The position numbers and the translations under genes were made by a program. From NCBI RefSeq assembly GCF_000720635.1, contig NZ_JOCF01000094.1, positions 1 to 42,416 of the forward strand: 42,416 nucleotides of DNA, written 5' to 3'. The notes under the pieces were generated by a model. It saw only the letters and a program-made list of their open reading frames with translations, ran no database searches and was not told the origin of the DNA. The DNA comes from Streptomyces sp. NRRL WC-3742 (GTDB taxonomy: Bacteria; Actinomycetota; Actinomycetes; Streptomycetales; Streptomycetaceae). Positions 7,668 to 15,397 of the stretch are shown here, one piece after another (the stretch's first letter is position 1; every line of letters begins with the position of its first letter).

Positions 7668-7727
7668 GCGGGGTTCCCCCTGGACCGTGGTGGGTGGGGG
7701 CTCGGTGGCGGGTGGGCCGGCCCCGGA

Positions 7728-7760
7728 TGTCCGGTTGCTGTCCGGATGCTGTCCGGATGC
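7728..7760. promoter_or_regulatory. three 11-bp direct repeats upstream of lanKC
   Basis: TGTCCGGTTGC (7728), TGTCCGGATGC (7739) and TGTCCGGATGC (7750) follow each other without gaps. The 7-bp TGTCCGG plus 4-bp spacer gives one repeat per helical turn, the architecture bound by SARP or OmpR-type activators. The array ends 61 bp from the lanKC start, a suitable place for an activator site. The identity of the activator is inference; no such gene is in the window. Confidence 0.6.
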
Positions 7761-7960
7761 CCCGGCCGACCGAGCGTTCGGTTTCGGTGCGGGGGTTCAC
7801 AGTTATCCACGGCCCGGGGAGCGCGGGCAAGGCGTTGCCAATTCGTTGACGGCGTGTTAACCGGTGTTGCCCGGGCGGTGGTTGTGTCCGGATATGCCGG
7901 ATGGGGGTTCGGCCGGTTCGCGGTGAACCGGGGCGGGGGCGGCCTCCGTTGGCGGGGGAT

Positions 7961-8024
7961 GCGCCGTCACTACGTCCGTAGTGCCACTACCGGCGTAGTG
8001 GCACTACGGACGTAGTGACGGCGC
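7961..8024. promoter_or_regulatory. perfect 30-bp inverted repeat containing three 16-bp palindromes
   Basis: Arms 7961-7990 and 7995-8024 are perfect reverse complements around CGGC. Inside are three palindromic sites: CACTACGTCCGTAGTG (7968-7983), CACTACCGGCGTAGTG (7985-8000) and CACTACGGACGTAGTG (8002-8017), with centres exactly 17 bp apart. No gene ends close by on either strand, so it looks like a cooperative operator rather than a plain terminator. The bound factor is unknown. Confidence 0.75.
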
Positions 8025-8285
8025 GACGGGTCCCGCGGGTGCGGGCCGGGGGCGGGGTCCGCGGACACGGGCGGCCGGTGCGATTTTCGGCCAACTCGGC
8101 GGTGCTGGAGTCCTGTACGCCCCGGGGCCGGGACCGCACGGGGCGGCGGCGGCGGGGCTCGTGCGCTGGTCAGGGGCGGGGCGGGTGCGGGCGCCCCTGG
8201 CGGCGGCCGGGACAATGGGCGCGAAACCCGGCCGTACGGCGCCCCCGCCCGTACGCCCCCCGCTGGAAGAAAGCGAAACCCCCAC

Positions 8286-9680
8286 ATGGATCTCGGCGTG
8301 CGCTGGAAGCTGCACGGTGACGGGCGCACCCCCGCACCCGGGGCGGTGGTGCGCCCGGACGAACGGCTCTCCTGGCCCAGGACGGCGGGCCTGGGCGCCC
8401 AGCACGTGGTCGCCATGTTCGGGGCGAGCTTCGTGGCGCCGGTGCTGATGGGCCTGGACCCGAACCTGGCGATCATGATGTCCGGCGTCTCCACGGTGAT
8501 CTTCCTGCTCGCCACCCGCGGCCGGGTGCCCAGCTACCTGGGCTGCTCGCTGTCCTTCGTCGGGGTGGCCGCCGTCATCCGCGCCCAGGGCGGCACCAGC
8601 GCCACCGTCACCGGCGCGGTCCTCGTCGTCGGCGCGGTGCTGTTCCTGACGGGCCTGGCGGTGCGGCGCTTCGGCGCGCGGGTCGTCCACGCCGCGATGC
8701 CGCCGGTGGTCACCGGCGCGGTGGTGATGCTGATCGGCTTCAACCTCGCCCCGGTCACCGCCTCCACCTACTGGCCGCAGGACCAGTGGACGGCGCTGCT
8801 GGTGATGCTGTTCACGGGACTTGCGGTGGTGTGCCTGCGCGGCTTCTGGTCGCGGATCGCGATCTTCCTGGGGCTGCTCTTCGGGTACGGCATCTCCTTC
8901 CTGTTCGACCGCGTCCTGGGCAAGGTCCACACCGTGGACGCCGCCGGCCACGCGGTCGAGCACTGGCGCCTGGACCTGTCCGGGGTCGGGCGCGCCGACT
9001 GGATCGGCCTGCCCGCCTTCCACGGCCCCTCCTTCCAGTGGTCGGCGGTGCTGGTCGCCCTGCCCGTCGTCATCGCGCTGATCGCCGAGAACGCCGGGCA
9101 CATCAAGGCGGTGGGCGAGATGACCGGCGAGAACCTCGACGAGCGCCTGGGCACCGCCATCGCCGCCGACGGCGCCGGCTCCGTGCTCTCCACCGCCCTG
9201 GGCGGGCCGCCCAACACCACCTACTCCGAGAACATCGGCGTCATGGCCGCCACCCGCGTCTACTCCACCGCCGCCTACTGGGCCGCGGCCGGCTTCGCGC
9301 TGCTGTTCGGCCTGTGCCCCAAGTTCGGCGCCGTCGTCGCCGCGATCCCCGGCGGGGTGCTCGGCGGGATCACCGTCATCCTGTACGGGATGATCGGCCT
9401 GCTCGGCGCGCAGATCTGGACCCGCTCCGGCGTCGACCTGCGCAACCCGCTCAACCTCGTGCCGGCGGCCGCGGGCATCATCATCGGCGTCGGCAACGTG
9501 ACGCTGAAGTTCACCGACACCTTCTCGCTGAGCGGCATCGCGCTGGGCACGATCGTCGTCATCACCGGCTACCACGCGCTGCGGGCGCTGGCGCCGGCGC
9601 ACCTGAAGGAGCAGGAGCCGCTGCTGGACGCGGGCACCTCCTCCTACGACCGCACGGGTGCGGAGGAGGGGCGCAGCTGA
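8286..9680 (+). CDS. uraA: uracil permease (NCS2 family)
   Basis: This encodes 464 aa from the ATG at 8286, with GGAAGAAAG upstream. It has about 12-14 hydrophobic segments. NCS2 landmarks are GLGAQHVVAMFGASFVAP near residue 37 (QH motif of helix 1), the helix 8 motif VIALIAENAGHIKAV, and the helix 10 motif GGPPNTTYSENIGVMAATRV with the substrate-contacting Glu. The Pro-Asn-Thr-Thr-Tyr-Ser-Glu form is that of uracil rather than xanthine permeases. It is probably a proton symporter for uracil in the cytoplasmic membrane. It is monocistronic, with a terminator 17 nt downstream. Confidence 0.93.
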   Translation: MDLGVRWKLHGDGRTPAPGAVVRPDERLSWPRTAGLGAQHVVAMFGASFVAPVLMGLDPNLAIMMSGVSTVIFLLATRGRVPSYLGCSLSFVGVAAVIRAQGGTSATVTGAVLVVGAVLFLTGLAVRRFGARVVHAAMPPVVTGAVVMLIGFNLAPVTASTYWPQDQWTALLVMLFTGLAVVCLRGFWSRIAIFLGLLFGYGISFLFDRVLGKVHTVDAAGHAVEHWRLDLSGVGRADWIGLPAFHGPSFQWSAVLVALPVVIALIAENAGHIKAVGEMTGENLDERLGTAIAADGAGSVLSTALGGPPNTTYSENIGVMAATRVYSTAAYWAAAGFALLFGLCPKFGAVVAAIPGGVLGGITVILYGMIGLLGAQIWTRSGVDLRNPLNLVPAAAGIIIGVGNVTLKFTDTFSLSGIALGTIVVITGYHALRALAPAHLKEQEPLLDAGTSSYDRTGAEEGRS

Positions 9681-9697
9681 CGGTCTTCCGTGGGACC

Positions 9698-9725
9698 GGG
9701 GCGGGGTGCTGCGGCGCCCCGCCCC
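9698..9725 (+). terminator. hairpin terminator after uracil permease
   Basis: GGGGCGGGG (9698-9706) pairs with CCCCGCCCC (9717-9725) around a 10-nt loop. It starts 17 nt after the permease stop. Confidence 0.75.
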
Positions 9726-9760
9726 TCCCCCTCCCCCCACCATCCCTTGCCCTTGTCAAT

Positions 9761-9778
9761 TAGCTGCGCGTGCAACTA
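9761..9778. promoter_or_regulatory. MarR-type palindromic operator
   Basis: TAGCTGCGCGTGCAACTA is an imperfect palindrome of the TAGNTGC-N-CG-N-GCANCTA type bound by many actinobacterial MarR regulators. An AT-rich flank (CAAT...TTG) extends it. It lies 57-74 bp upstream of the Old Yellow Enzyme start, next to a possible -35 box TTGTCA at about 9753. No marR gene is adjacent in this window. Confidence 0.55.
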
Positions 9779-9834
9779 TTGTGTGCGCAGGGAATTTGGT
9801 ACCCCGCCCCTCCCAGCCGATCCGGAGCCCCGCC

Positions 9835-10938
9835 ATGAGCAGCGCCCTGTTCACCCCGTACACCCTGCGCGGCGTCACCGCCCCCAACCGCGTGTGGATG
9901 CCGCCGATGTGCCAGTACAGCGCCGCCCCGGACGGCGAGGCGGCGGGTGCGCCCACCGACTGGCACTTCACCCACCACGCCGCGCGCGCCGTCGGCGGCA
10001 CCGGGCTGATCATCGTCGAGGCCACCGCCGTCACCCCCGAGGGCCGCATCTCCCCCTACGACCTGGGCCTGTGGAACGACACCCAGACCGAGGCGTTCAA
10101 GCGCATCACCGCCTTCCTGCGCGAGCAGGGCACCGTCCCGGCCGTCCAGCTCGCCCACGCCGGGCGCAAGGCGTCCACCGAGCGCACCTGGGTCGATCGC
10201 GGGCGCCCGCTCGCCCCCGAGGAGCCGCACGGCTGGCGCCCCCTCGCCCCCAGTGCCCGCGCCTTCTCCCCCGCCCACACCACCCCCGACGAGCTGAGCA
10301 CCGAGCAGATCGGCGTCCTGGTGCGCCGCTTCGCCGAGGCCGCGCAGCGGGCGCTGGCTGCCGGATTCCAGGCCGTCGAACTGCACGGCGCCCACGGCTA
10401 CCTCATCCACGAGTTCCTCTCCCCCCAGTCCAACCACCGCACCGACGCCTACGGCGGCTCCTTCGAGGGCCGCGCCCGCTTCGCCCTGGAGGCCGCCGCC
10501 GCGGTGCGCGCCGTGTGGCCCCAGGACCTGCCGCTGCTCTTCCGCGTCTCCGCCACCGACTGGCTCTCCGAGAACCCCGCCGACGCCCGCGAGGGCTGGA
10601 CGCTCCAGGACAGCGTGCGCCTGGCCAAGGAGCTCCAGGCCCTGGGCGTCGACCTCATCGACGTCTCCAGCGGCGGCCTGGTCCCCGACGCCGCCGTCAC
10701 CACCGGCCCCGGCTACCAGGTGCCCTTCGCCGAAGCCGTGCGCACCGGCTCCGGCCTGCCCGTCGCCGCCGTCGGCGAGATCACCGAGCCCCGCCAGGCC
10801 GAGGAGATCATCGCCGCCGGCCGCGCCGACGCCGTCCTCATCGGCCGCGAACTCCTGCGCAACCCCTCCTGGGCCCGCCACGCCGCAGCCCGGCTCGGCG
10901 CCGAGGTCCGCGGCCCGCTCCAGTACCACCGGGCGTAG
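9835..10938 (+). CDS. namA: NADPH:flavin oxidoreductase, Old Yellow Enzyme family (YqjM-like)
   Basis: This encodes 367 aa from the ATG at 9835 (MSSALFTPYTLRG). It is a TIM-barrel FMN enzyme of the YqjM/thermophilic-like class, recognised from VWMPPMCQYSA (FMN-contacting Cys and Tyr), QLAHAGRKAS, ELHGAHGYLIHEFLSP, NHRTDAYGGSFEGRARF and a C-terminal phosphate-binding LIGRELLRNPSWARHAA. It reduces activated C=C bonds (enones, maleimides, nitro compounds) with NADPH and probably acts in electrophile detoxification. A MarR-type operator upstream fits control by reactive electrophiles. It ends at a terminator hairpin. The length is normal for the class. Confidence 0.93.
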   Translation: MSSALFTPYTLRGVTAPNRVWMPPMCQYSAAPDGEAAGAPTDWHFTHHAARAVGGTGLIIVEATAVTPEGRISPYDLGLWNDTQTEAFKRITAFLREQGTVPAVQLAHAGRKASTERTWVDRGRPLAPEEPHGWRPLAPSARAFSPAHTTPDELSTEQIGVLVRRFAEAAQRALAAGFQAVELHGAHGYLIHEFLSPQSNHRTDAYGGSFEGRARFALEAAAAVRAVWPQDLPLLFRVSATDWLSENPADAREGWTLQDSVRLAKELQALGVDLIDVSSGGLVPDAAVTTGPGYQVPFAEAVRTGSGLPVAAVGEITEPRQAEEIIAAGRADAVLIGRELLRNPSWARHAAARLGAEVRGPLQYHRA

Positions 10939-10946
10939 GGGCGGCT

Positions 10947-10987
10947 CGGTGCCGGTCGGTCGCCGGGCCGGCGGCCGACCGGCACCG
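10947..10987 (+). terminator. hairpin after the Old Yellow Enzyme gene
   Basis: Arms about 10947-10963 and 10971-10987 (CGGTGCCGGTCGG with CCGACCGGCACCG, one mismatch further in) begin 8 nt after the stop codon. Confidence 0.72.
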
Positions 10988-11026
10988 GATACCGTGGTCC
11001 TCAGAGGCAGAGGCAGGAGGAGTCCC

Positions 11027-11317
11027 ATGAGCGTCCAACCCGCGCACCACCCCCCGCAGCCCCGGGTACCCCGCACTCCCGACGGCATCGCCGCCGCACT
11101 GCAGGGCGGCCGCCGGATGGAGTTCTACCGCGAGCTCGGCCAGGCCCCCATCGACCAGGCGGAGCTGGTCCTGAACCGCTGGTGGTGCGAAGCGGAAATG
11201 GACGCCGACCCCGACCAGGACCGCATCATCGCCGCCGCCCGCAACGGCACCCTGCCCACCTCCACCATGGCCGACGTCCTGCGGCTGCGCCACGAACGGG
11301 GCGGGGACCTGCCGTAG
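11027..11317 (+). CDS. hypothetical protein, 96 aa
   Basis: The ATG at 11027 has a strong AGGAGGAG ribosome site. The N-terminus is Pro/His-rich (MSVQPAHHPPQPRVP). The rest is mixed-charge: MEFYRELGQAPIDQAELVLNR, then WWCEAEMDADPDQDRI and RNGTLPTSTMADVLRLRHERG. It has no signal peptide, no membrane segment and one Cys. It is probably a soluble cytoplasmic protein. I recognise this general type as a conserved Streptomyces orphan but know no function. It stands alone between terminators. Confidence 0.75.
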   Translation: MSVQPAHHPPQPRVPRTPDGIAAALQGGRRMEFYRELGQAPIDQAELVLNRWWCEAEMDADPDQDRIIAAARNGTLPTSTMADVLRLRHERGGDLP

Positions 11318-11562
11318 CGCGCAGGCGAGTTGATGGCTGCGCCCGGCCGGTCCCCCTCGGGCGGGGGCGGGGCGGGCGTCCTTGCGGGCGGGGTGGGCCG
11401 GGACTTGTCGCACAAGGCGGCCGTCCGGGTGGACCCGGTGCGCAGCACCGTTGGTTCGATGGCGATCGATTCTAGAAATCTCGTGCGCCCGGGCCGAGTC
11501 CGGGCGGCGCCCCCGGCCGTGCCCGACCGGTGCGGCCTCTAGCAGAACGGAAAACCCCCCTC

Positions 11563-12042
11563 ATGGCTTTCGCCCTGCGCAAGACGCTCGCCATCGCCGC
11601 GGCCGCCCTGGCCGCCTCCCTGCTGCCGGCTTTCGGCCCGGGCGGGGCGGGCACCGCCCGGGCGGCCGTGCGCACGCCCAACCAGTACTGCCTGGCCAAC
11701 ACCTGGGGCGCGGCGGGCATCTCCGCCAAGCCGTGCAACGGCGGTGACGCGGGCCAGCACTGGGCCCTGTCGGGCGAGCAGATCGCGCTGAGCAACGCGC
11801 GCGCCTACTGTCTGGCCAACACCTGGAACGCCACCGACGTGTCCACCAAGCCCTGCAACGCCTCCGACCAGGGCCAGTACTGGACGGTGACGGGCCAGCA
11901 GATCTCCCTGACCTTCGCGCCCGCCTACTGTCTGGCCGACGCCTGGGGCACCCCGAACGTCTCCACCAAGCCGTGCGACACCTCCGACCCGGGCCAGCAC
12001 TGGGTGGTCTTCAACGACCAGATCAGCCTCGCCCTGGTCTGA
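11563..12042 (+). CDS. secreted three-repeat lectin-like protein
   Basis: This encodes 159 aa. The signal peptide is MAFALRKTLAIAAAALAAS with cleavage near ARA|AV at about residue 35. Three tandem repeats of about 41 residues follow, each with YCLA-N/D-x-WG/N, a Ser/Thr-x-KPCN/D pair and GQHW or GQYW. The paired cysteines and Q-x-W pattern recall ricin-B beta-trefoil carbohydrate-binding repeats, three of which make one trefoil. It is likely an extracellular glycan-binding protein. The ATG at 11563 has only a weak upstream site (AGAACGGAAAA). A strong terminator follows. Confidence 0.8.
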   Translation: MAFALRKTLAIAAAALAASLLPAFGPGGAGTARAAVRTPNQYCLANTWGAAGISAKPCNGGDAGQHWALSGEQIALSNARAYCLANTWNATDVSTKPCNASDQGQYWTVTGQQISLTFAPAYCLADAWGTPNVSTKPCDTSDPGQHWVVFNDQISLALV

Positions 12043-12059
12043 CGCACCGTCAGCTCGCT

Positions 12060-12093
12060 GTGCCCGGGGCCGCGTTGGGGCGGCCCCGGGCAC
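12060..12093 (+). terminator. hairpin terminator after the lectin-like gene
   Basis: A perfect 14-bp stem GTGCCCGGGGCCGC (12060-12073) pairs with 12080-12093 around a 6-nt loop. It starts 18 nt past the stop. Confidence 0.85.
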
Positions 12094-12293
12094 GGGCGTC
12101 TGCCGGGCGGGGTCCGGTCGGCGCCCCTTCCTTGGCCGGGGTGCCGGGTTCTCTAGCAGGGATGCCGGGTTCTGGCCACGGGTGGCCGGCGGGCGGTGCC
12201 GGTGTAGGGTCGCCGGAATCCGCCGGCCGGGGCGGGCGGACGGCCGCGCCGGGCGGCGGGGCCGTGGTGTCGAGTGCGAGGAGCAGCCCCGTC

Positions 12294-13307
12294 GTGAAGG
12301 TCCTCATCGCCGGCGGTGCCGGTTTCATCGGCAGTACCGTCGCCTCCCGGCTCCTCGACGAGGGGCACGAGGTGGTCGTGCTGGACAGCCTGGTGACCGG
12401 GCGGCGCGAGTTCGCCGCCGGGCGCGCCTTCTACGAGGGCGACATCGCCGACGGGGCGCTGGTGGACCGGGTCTTCGCCGAGCACCCGGACGTGCACGCC
12501 GTCGTCCACTGCGCGGCGCTGATCGTCGTCCCGGACTCGGTGGCGGACCCGCTGGGCTACTACCGGGCCAACGTCGCCAAGGGCATCGCGTTCCTGGGCC
12601 ACCTGGCGCGCAACGGCTGCACCCGGCTGCTGTTCTCCTCCTCCGCGTCGCTGTACCGGGCGGGCGGGGACGTCACCGGGGACTTCGCCGTCGACGAGGA
12701 CTCCCCCACCGCGCCGCTGAGCCCGTACGCGCGCACCAAGGAGGTCTTCGAGCTGGTGCTGCGCGACACCGCCGCCGCGGGGGGCCTGCGGGTGGTGTCC
12801 CTGCGCTACTTCAACCCCGTCGGCGCCGACCCGCGCCTGCGCTCCGGCCTGCAGGTGCGCCGGCCCACCCACGCGCTCGGCGCGATGATCGACTGCCACC
12901 ACAGCGGCGAGGCGTTCACCCTCACCGGCACCGGCTACGCCACCCGCGACGGCTCCGGCATCCGCGACTACGTCCACATCTGGGACCTCGCCGACGCCCA
13001 CGTGAGGGCGCTGCTCGCCTTCGACGCGGTGGCGCAGGCCGGCGACGGCGGCTACCAGGTGATCAACCTCGGCACGGGCACGGGCACGACGGTGCGCGAA
13101 CTGGTCGCGGCCTTCGAGGCGGTGACCGGCCGGCCGCTGCGGGTCGTCGAGACGGGCCCGCGCCCCGGCGACGCCGCCGGCGCCTACACCCGCGGCACCC
13201 GCGCCGCCGCCCTGCTCGGCTGGAAGCCCGAGCACACCCTCGAGGACGGCATCCGCGACTCCCTGCGCTGGCACGCCGTGCGCGAGGGCGTCCTCGGCGC
13301 GGGCTGA
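12294..13307 (+). CDS. galE: NAD-dependent UDP-glucose 4-epimerase type protein
   Basis: This encodes 337 aa from the GTG at 12294 (MKVLIAGGAGFIGSTVA), preceded by GAGGAG. It is an extended short-chain dehydrogenase with Rossmann GGAGFIG, the catalytic Ser in SSSASLY (residues about 118-124), the Tyr-Lys pair in SPYARTKE (about 145-152), and GalE-like RYFNPVGAD, DGSGIRDYVHIWDLADAH and YQVINLGTGTGTTV. It interconverts UDP-glucose and UDP-galactose or a related sugar nucleotide. It stands alone, convergent with the LysR gene 29 bp away. Open frame upstream of 12294 lacks domain sequence. Confidence 0.9.
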   Translation: MKVLIAGGAGFIGSTVASRLLDEGHEVVVLDSLVTGRREFAAGRAFYEGDIADGALVDRVFAEHPDVHAVVHCAALIVVPDSVADPLGYYRANVAKGIAFLGHLARNGCTRLLFSSSASLYRAGGDVTGDFAVDEDSPTAPLSPYARTKEVFELVLRDTAAAGGLRVVSLRYFNPVGADPRLRSGLQVRRPTHALGAMIDCHHSGEAFTLTGTGYATRDGSGIRDYVHIWDLADAHVRALLAFDAVAQAGDGGYQVINLGTGTGTTVRELVAAFEAVTGRPLRVVETGPRPGDAAGAYTRGTRAAALLGWKPEHTLEDGIRDSLRWHAVREGVLGAG

Positions 13308-13336
13308 CGAGCCGCCGCGCCGGCCGCGCCGTTCGT

Positions 13337-14248
13337 TCACGCGTCGCCGGGTGCGTCCGGCGGGTGGGTGAAGTGGGCGGCGACGGTGTCGGCGAAGATG
13401 CGGGCCAGGGGGCCCAGGGTGTTCCAGTCGCGTACGGCCCAGCCGGCGGTGAGCGGGGGCAGGCCGGGCAGGGGCAGCAGGCGCAGTCCCGGGTGGCCGG
13501 GGCCCTGCCACTGGGGCAGGGCGGGGACGACGGCCTGGCCCAGGCCCAGTTCGGCGAGCAGGATGGCGGTGTCCCAGTCGGCGACGCCGGTGTCGAAGAC
13601 CGGGCGGATGCCGAAGGCCGCGAGCTGGGCGTCGAGCTGGGAGCGGGCGACGGAGTTGGCCGGCAGGCCGATGAGGCGGGCGTCCTGCAGGTCGGTGACG
13701 TCGACGCGGGTGCGGGCGGCGAGCGGGTCCTGGGCGGCGACGGCCAGCACCCAGGGCAGGCTGACCACGCCGCGCTGCTCGATGCCGCGCACCGCCGCGC
13801 CCATGGTGATCCAGGCCAGGTCGACCCGGCCCGCACCGAGCGCCTGCAGGCAGCTGCGGCTGGAGACCTCCGTCTGGAACTCCAGGCTGGCCCGCGGGAA
13901 GCGGCGGCGGAAGTCCACCACCGCGCCCGACATGAAGTGCCGGATGCTCACCGCGCCGGTGGTCACCCGCACCGATCCGCCCTCGCCGTGGGCCAGTTCG
14001 GCGATGGTGCGCAGCGCGTGGTCGATGCCGCCCAGTCCGCTGGCGACCGCGTTGTGGAGCAGGCGTCCGGCGGCGGTGGGGACGACGCCGCGCGGGTGGC
14101 GTTCCATCAGGGGCAGGCCGAGTTCGCGTTCCAGGCGTTTGACGTGCTGGCTGACGGCGGACTGGCTGCAGGTCAGGTCGCGGGCGACGGCGCTCAGGGA
14201 GCCGGCCCGGCAGACGGCGGCGAAGACGCGCAGATCGTCGAGGGTCAT
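13337..14248 (-). CDS. LysR-family transcriptional regulator
   Basis: This encodes 303 aa. The N-terminal winged helix-turn-helix is canonical: MTLDDLRVFAAVCRAGSLSA, then TCSQSAVSQHVKRLERELGL and ERHPRGVVPTAAGR. The rest is a periplasmic-binding-like effector domain (VRVTTGAVSIRHF, DLAWITMG, LPANSVARSQ, DTAILLAELGLGQAVVPALP). The start is the ATG at 14248. It diverges from the SRPBCC gene at 14471, so it probably controls that gene and itself; the gap contains CTTGGGGGTG and other interrupted dyads. The effector is unknown. Confidence 0.93.
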   Translation of the reverse strand: MTLDDLRVFAAVCRAGSLSAVARDLTCSQSAVSQHVKRLERELGLPLMERHPRGVVPTAAGRLLHNAVASGLGGIDHALRTIAELAHGEGGSVRVTTGAVSIRHFMSGAVVDFRRRFPRASLEFQTEVSSRSCLQALGAGRVDLAWITMGAAVRGIEQRGVVSLPWVLAVAAQDPLAARTRVDVTDLQDARLIGLPANSVARSQLDAQLAAFGIRPVFDTGVADWDTAILLAELGLGQAVVPALPQWQGPGHPGLRLLPLPGLPPLTAGWAVRDWNTLGPLARIFADTVAAHFTHPPDAPGDA

Positions 14249-14337
14249 GGTGGTCCAAGGTATCGCTTGGGGGTGTCCCAGTGAATCGGTGGATTGACTT
14301 GGGTGTCGAGGGGGATCGATCATCGCTGCTGGGCCCG

Positions 14338-14368
14338 TTGAAGTGGGCGGCATTGAAGTGGGCGGCAA
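14338..14368. repeat. 15-bp direct repeat in a divergent promoter region
   Basis: TTGAAGTGGGCGGCA occurs twice in tandem (from about 14339 and 14354) between the LysR and SRPBCC genes. It may be a binding site or chance duplication. Confidence 0.5.
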
Positions 14369-14470
14369 CCCGCCCGCTGCCTTCGCGGCGCTCCGGACGC
14401 CGAGGGGCGGGGGCACGGCGGGTGCCGACCCGTAGGGGGACGTACGTACGGAACACGGGGGGCGAGCGGG

Positions 14471-15004
14471 ATGCGGTACGCGCAGGGGCCGGGCACGCAC
14501 GGCGAGGTGCTGGTACGGGCGGGGGTCGGGCGGGTGTGGGAGCTGGTGAGCGACATCGCCCTGCCGGCCCGGCTCAGCCCCGAACTGCAGCGCACGGCCT
14601 GGCTGGACGGGGCGAGCGGCCCCGCGGTGGGCGCGCGCTTCGAGGGCCACAACAGCCGTGCCGGCATGGCGGACTGGCGGACCGTCTGCGAGGTGACGGA
14701 ACTGGTCGAGGGGCGCGTCTTCGCCTGGGGCGTGATGGACGCCGACGGCTGCTACGGCGACCCGGTCGACGCCCTGCCGGGGTCGCTGGCGCGCTGGCGC
14801 TTCGACCTCGCGGACGGGGACGGCGGCGGGGTGCGGGTGCGGCTGTCGGCGGTCATCGGCCCGGGGCGCAGCGGGCTGAGCGCGGCGATCGACGCGTATC
14901 CGCAGCGGGAGGAGGAGTTCGTCGCGTTGCGGCTCTCCGAGCTGCGGGCGGGGATCGAGGCGACGCTGGCGGGCGTCAAGTCGCTGGCGGAGCAGGGCGG
15001 TTAG
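14471..15004 (+). CDS. SRPBCC (START-like) family protein
   Basis: This encodes 177 aa from the ATG at 14471 (MRYAQGPGTHGEVLVRAG). The SRPBCC fold is indicated by the early pattern VWELVSDIALPARLSPEL-x-RTAW, then GARFEGHN, TVCEVTELVEGRVFAWGV, WRFDLA and a final amphipathic helix (LRLSELRAGIEATLAGVKSL). Such proteins bind hydrophobic ligands or act as polyketide cyclase/dehydrase-like enzymes. It is divergent from the LysR regulator, its likely controller. The upstream site (GAGCGGG) is weak. Confidence 0.85.
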   Translation: MRYAQGPGTHGEVLVRAGVGRVWELVSDIALPARLSPELQRTAWLDGASGPAVGARFEGHNSRAGMADWRTVCEVTELVEGRVFAWGVMDADGCYGDPVDALPGSLARWRFDLADGDGGGVRVRLSAVIGPGRSGLSAAIDAYPQREEEFVALRLSELRAGIEATLAGVKSLAEQGG

Positions 15005-15397
15005 GGGCGCACCGGGCACGCCCGGCGCGGGCGGGCGCGGGCGGGCGCGGGCGGGGAGGGCGGCGGCGGCTGTCGCCCGGATCCACGCCCTCCACGCCCT
15101 CGACGCGCTCGACGCGCTCGCGGCGGCGGGTGGTCCCCGGGTCCGGGCCGCCCGGGAGGAAGCGGACCCGGCAGGGCGCCGGCCGCGGGCCCTGAACGCC
15201 GGAAGCTCAAATCTTCATCAGATCTCCATCGGATCCCTTGCCCGGCTTCCCGTCACCACTGAGGCTTGCTGACGAACCAGGCCGTCGGGATGGGTCCGAG
15301 GGATCTGAATGCACGTCAAGTACCTTTCATTCCAACGGAGTTCGTGACCGGCACGAACTGCTGCCGGCTGACACCGATCAGACGGGGGAACATCGTC
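15005..15397. other. 393-bp intergenic region with simple repeats
   Basis: No gene is supported. 15026-15056 has a GCGGGCGGGC 10-bp tandem, and 15088-15121 has 9-bp tandems (CACGCCCTC, then GACGCGCTC). The rest, up to the secreted-protein gene at 15398, is AT-richer and probably holds its promoter. Confidence 0.6.

Larger units (their letters stand above)
7668..8285. other. 618-bp divergent intergenic region
   Basis: This lies between lanKC (-) and the uracil permease (+). I see no gene in it. It holds three 11-bp direct repeats (7728-7760), a related TCCGGATATGCCGGA palindrome (about 7890-7904) and the long inverted repeat at 7961-8024. Confidence 0.75.

Noticed and set aside
7797..7812. 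A DnaA-box-like TTATCCAC near 7804
   Set aside because: It is a single box without partner boxes, dnaA, dnaN or an AT-rich unwinding region, so not an origin.
5097..8015. A 972-codon open frame antisense to lanKC, and other very long antisense frames elsewhere
   Set aside because: Third-position GC in the real gene leaves the opposite strand free of stops. The translations are Gly/Ala/Val-rich with no domain, and the lanKC frame explains the region.
12139..12178. Direct repeat GTGCCGGGTTCT / ATGCCGGGTTCT before the epimerase gene
   Set aside because: Only two short copies, with no dyad or defined spacing to promoter elements; too little to call a site.
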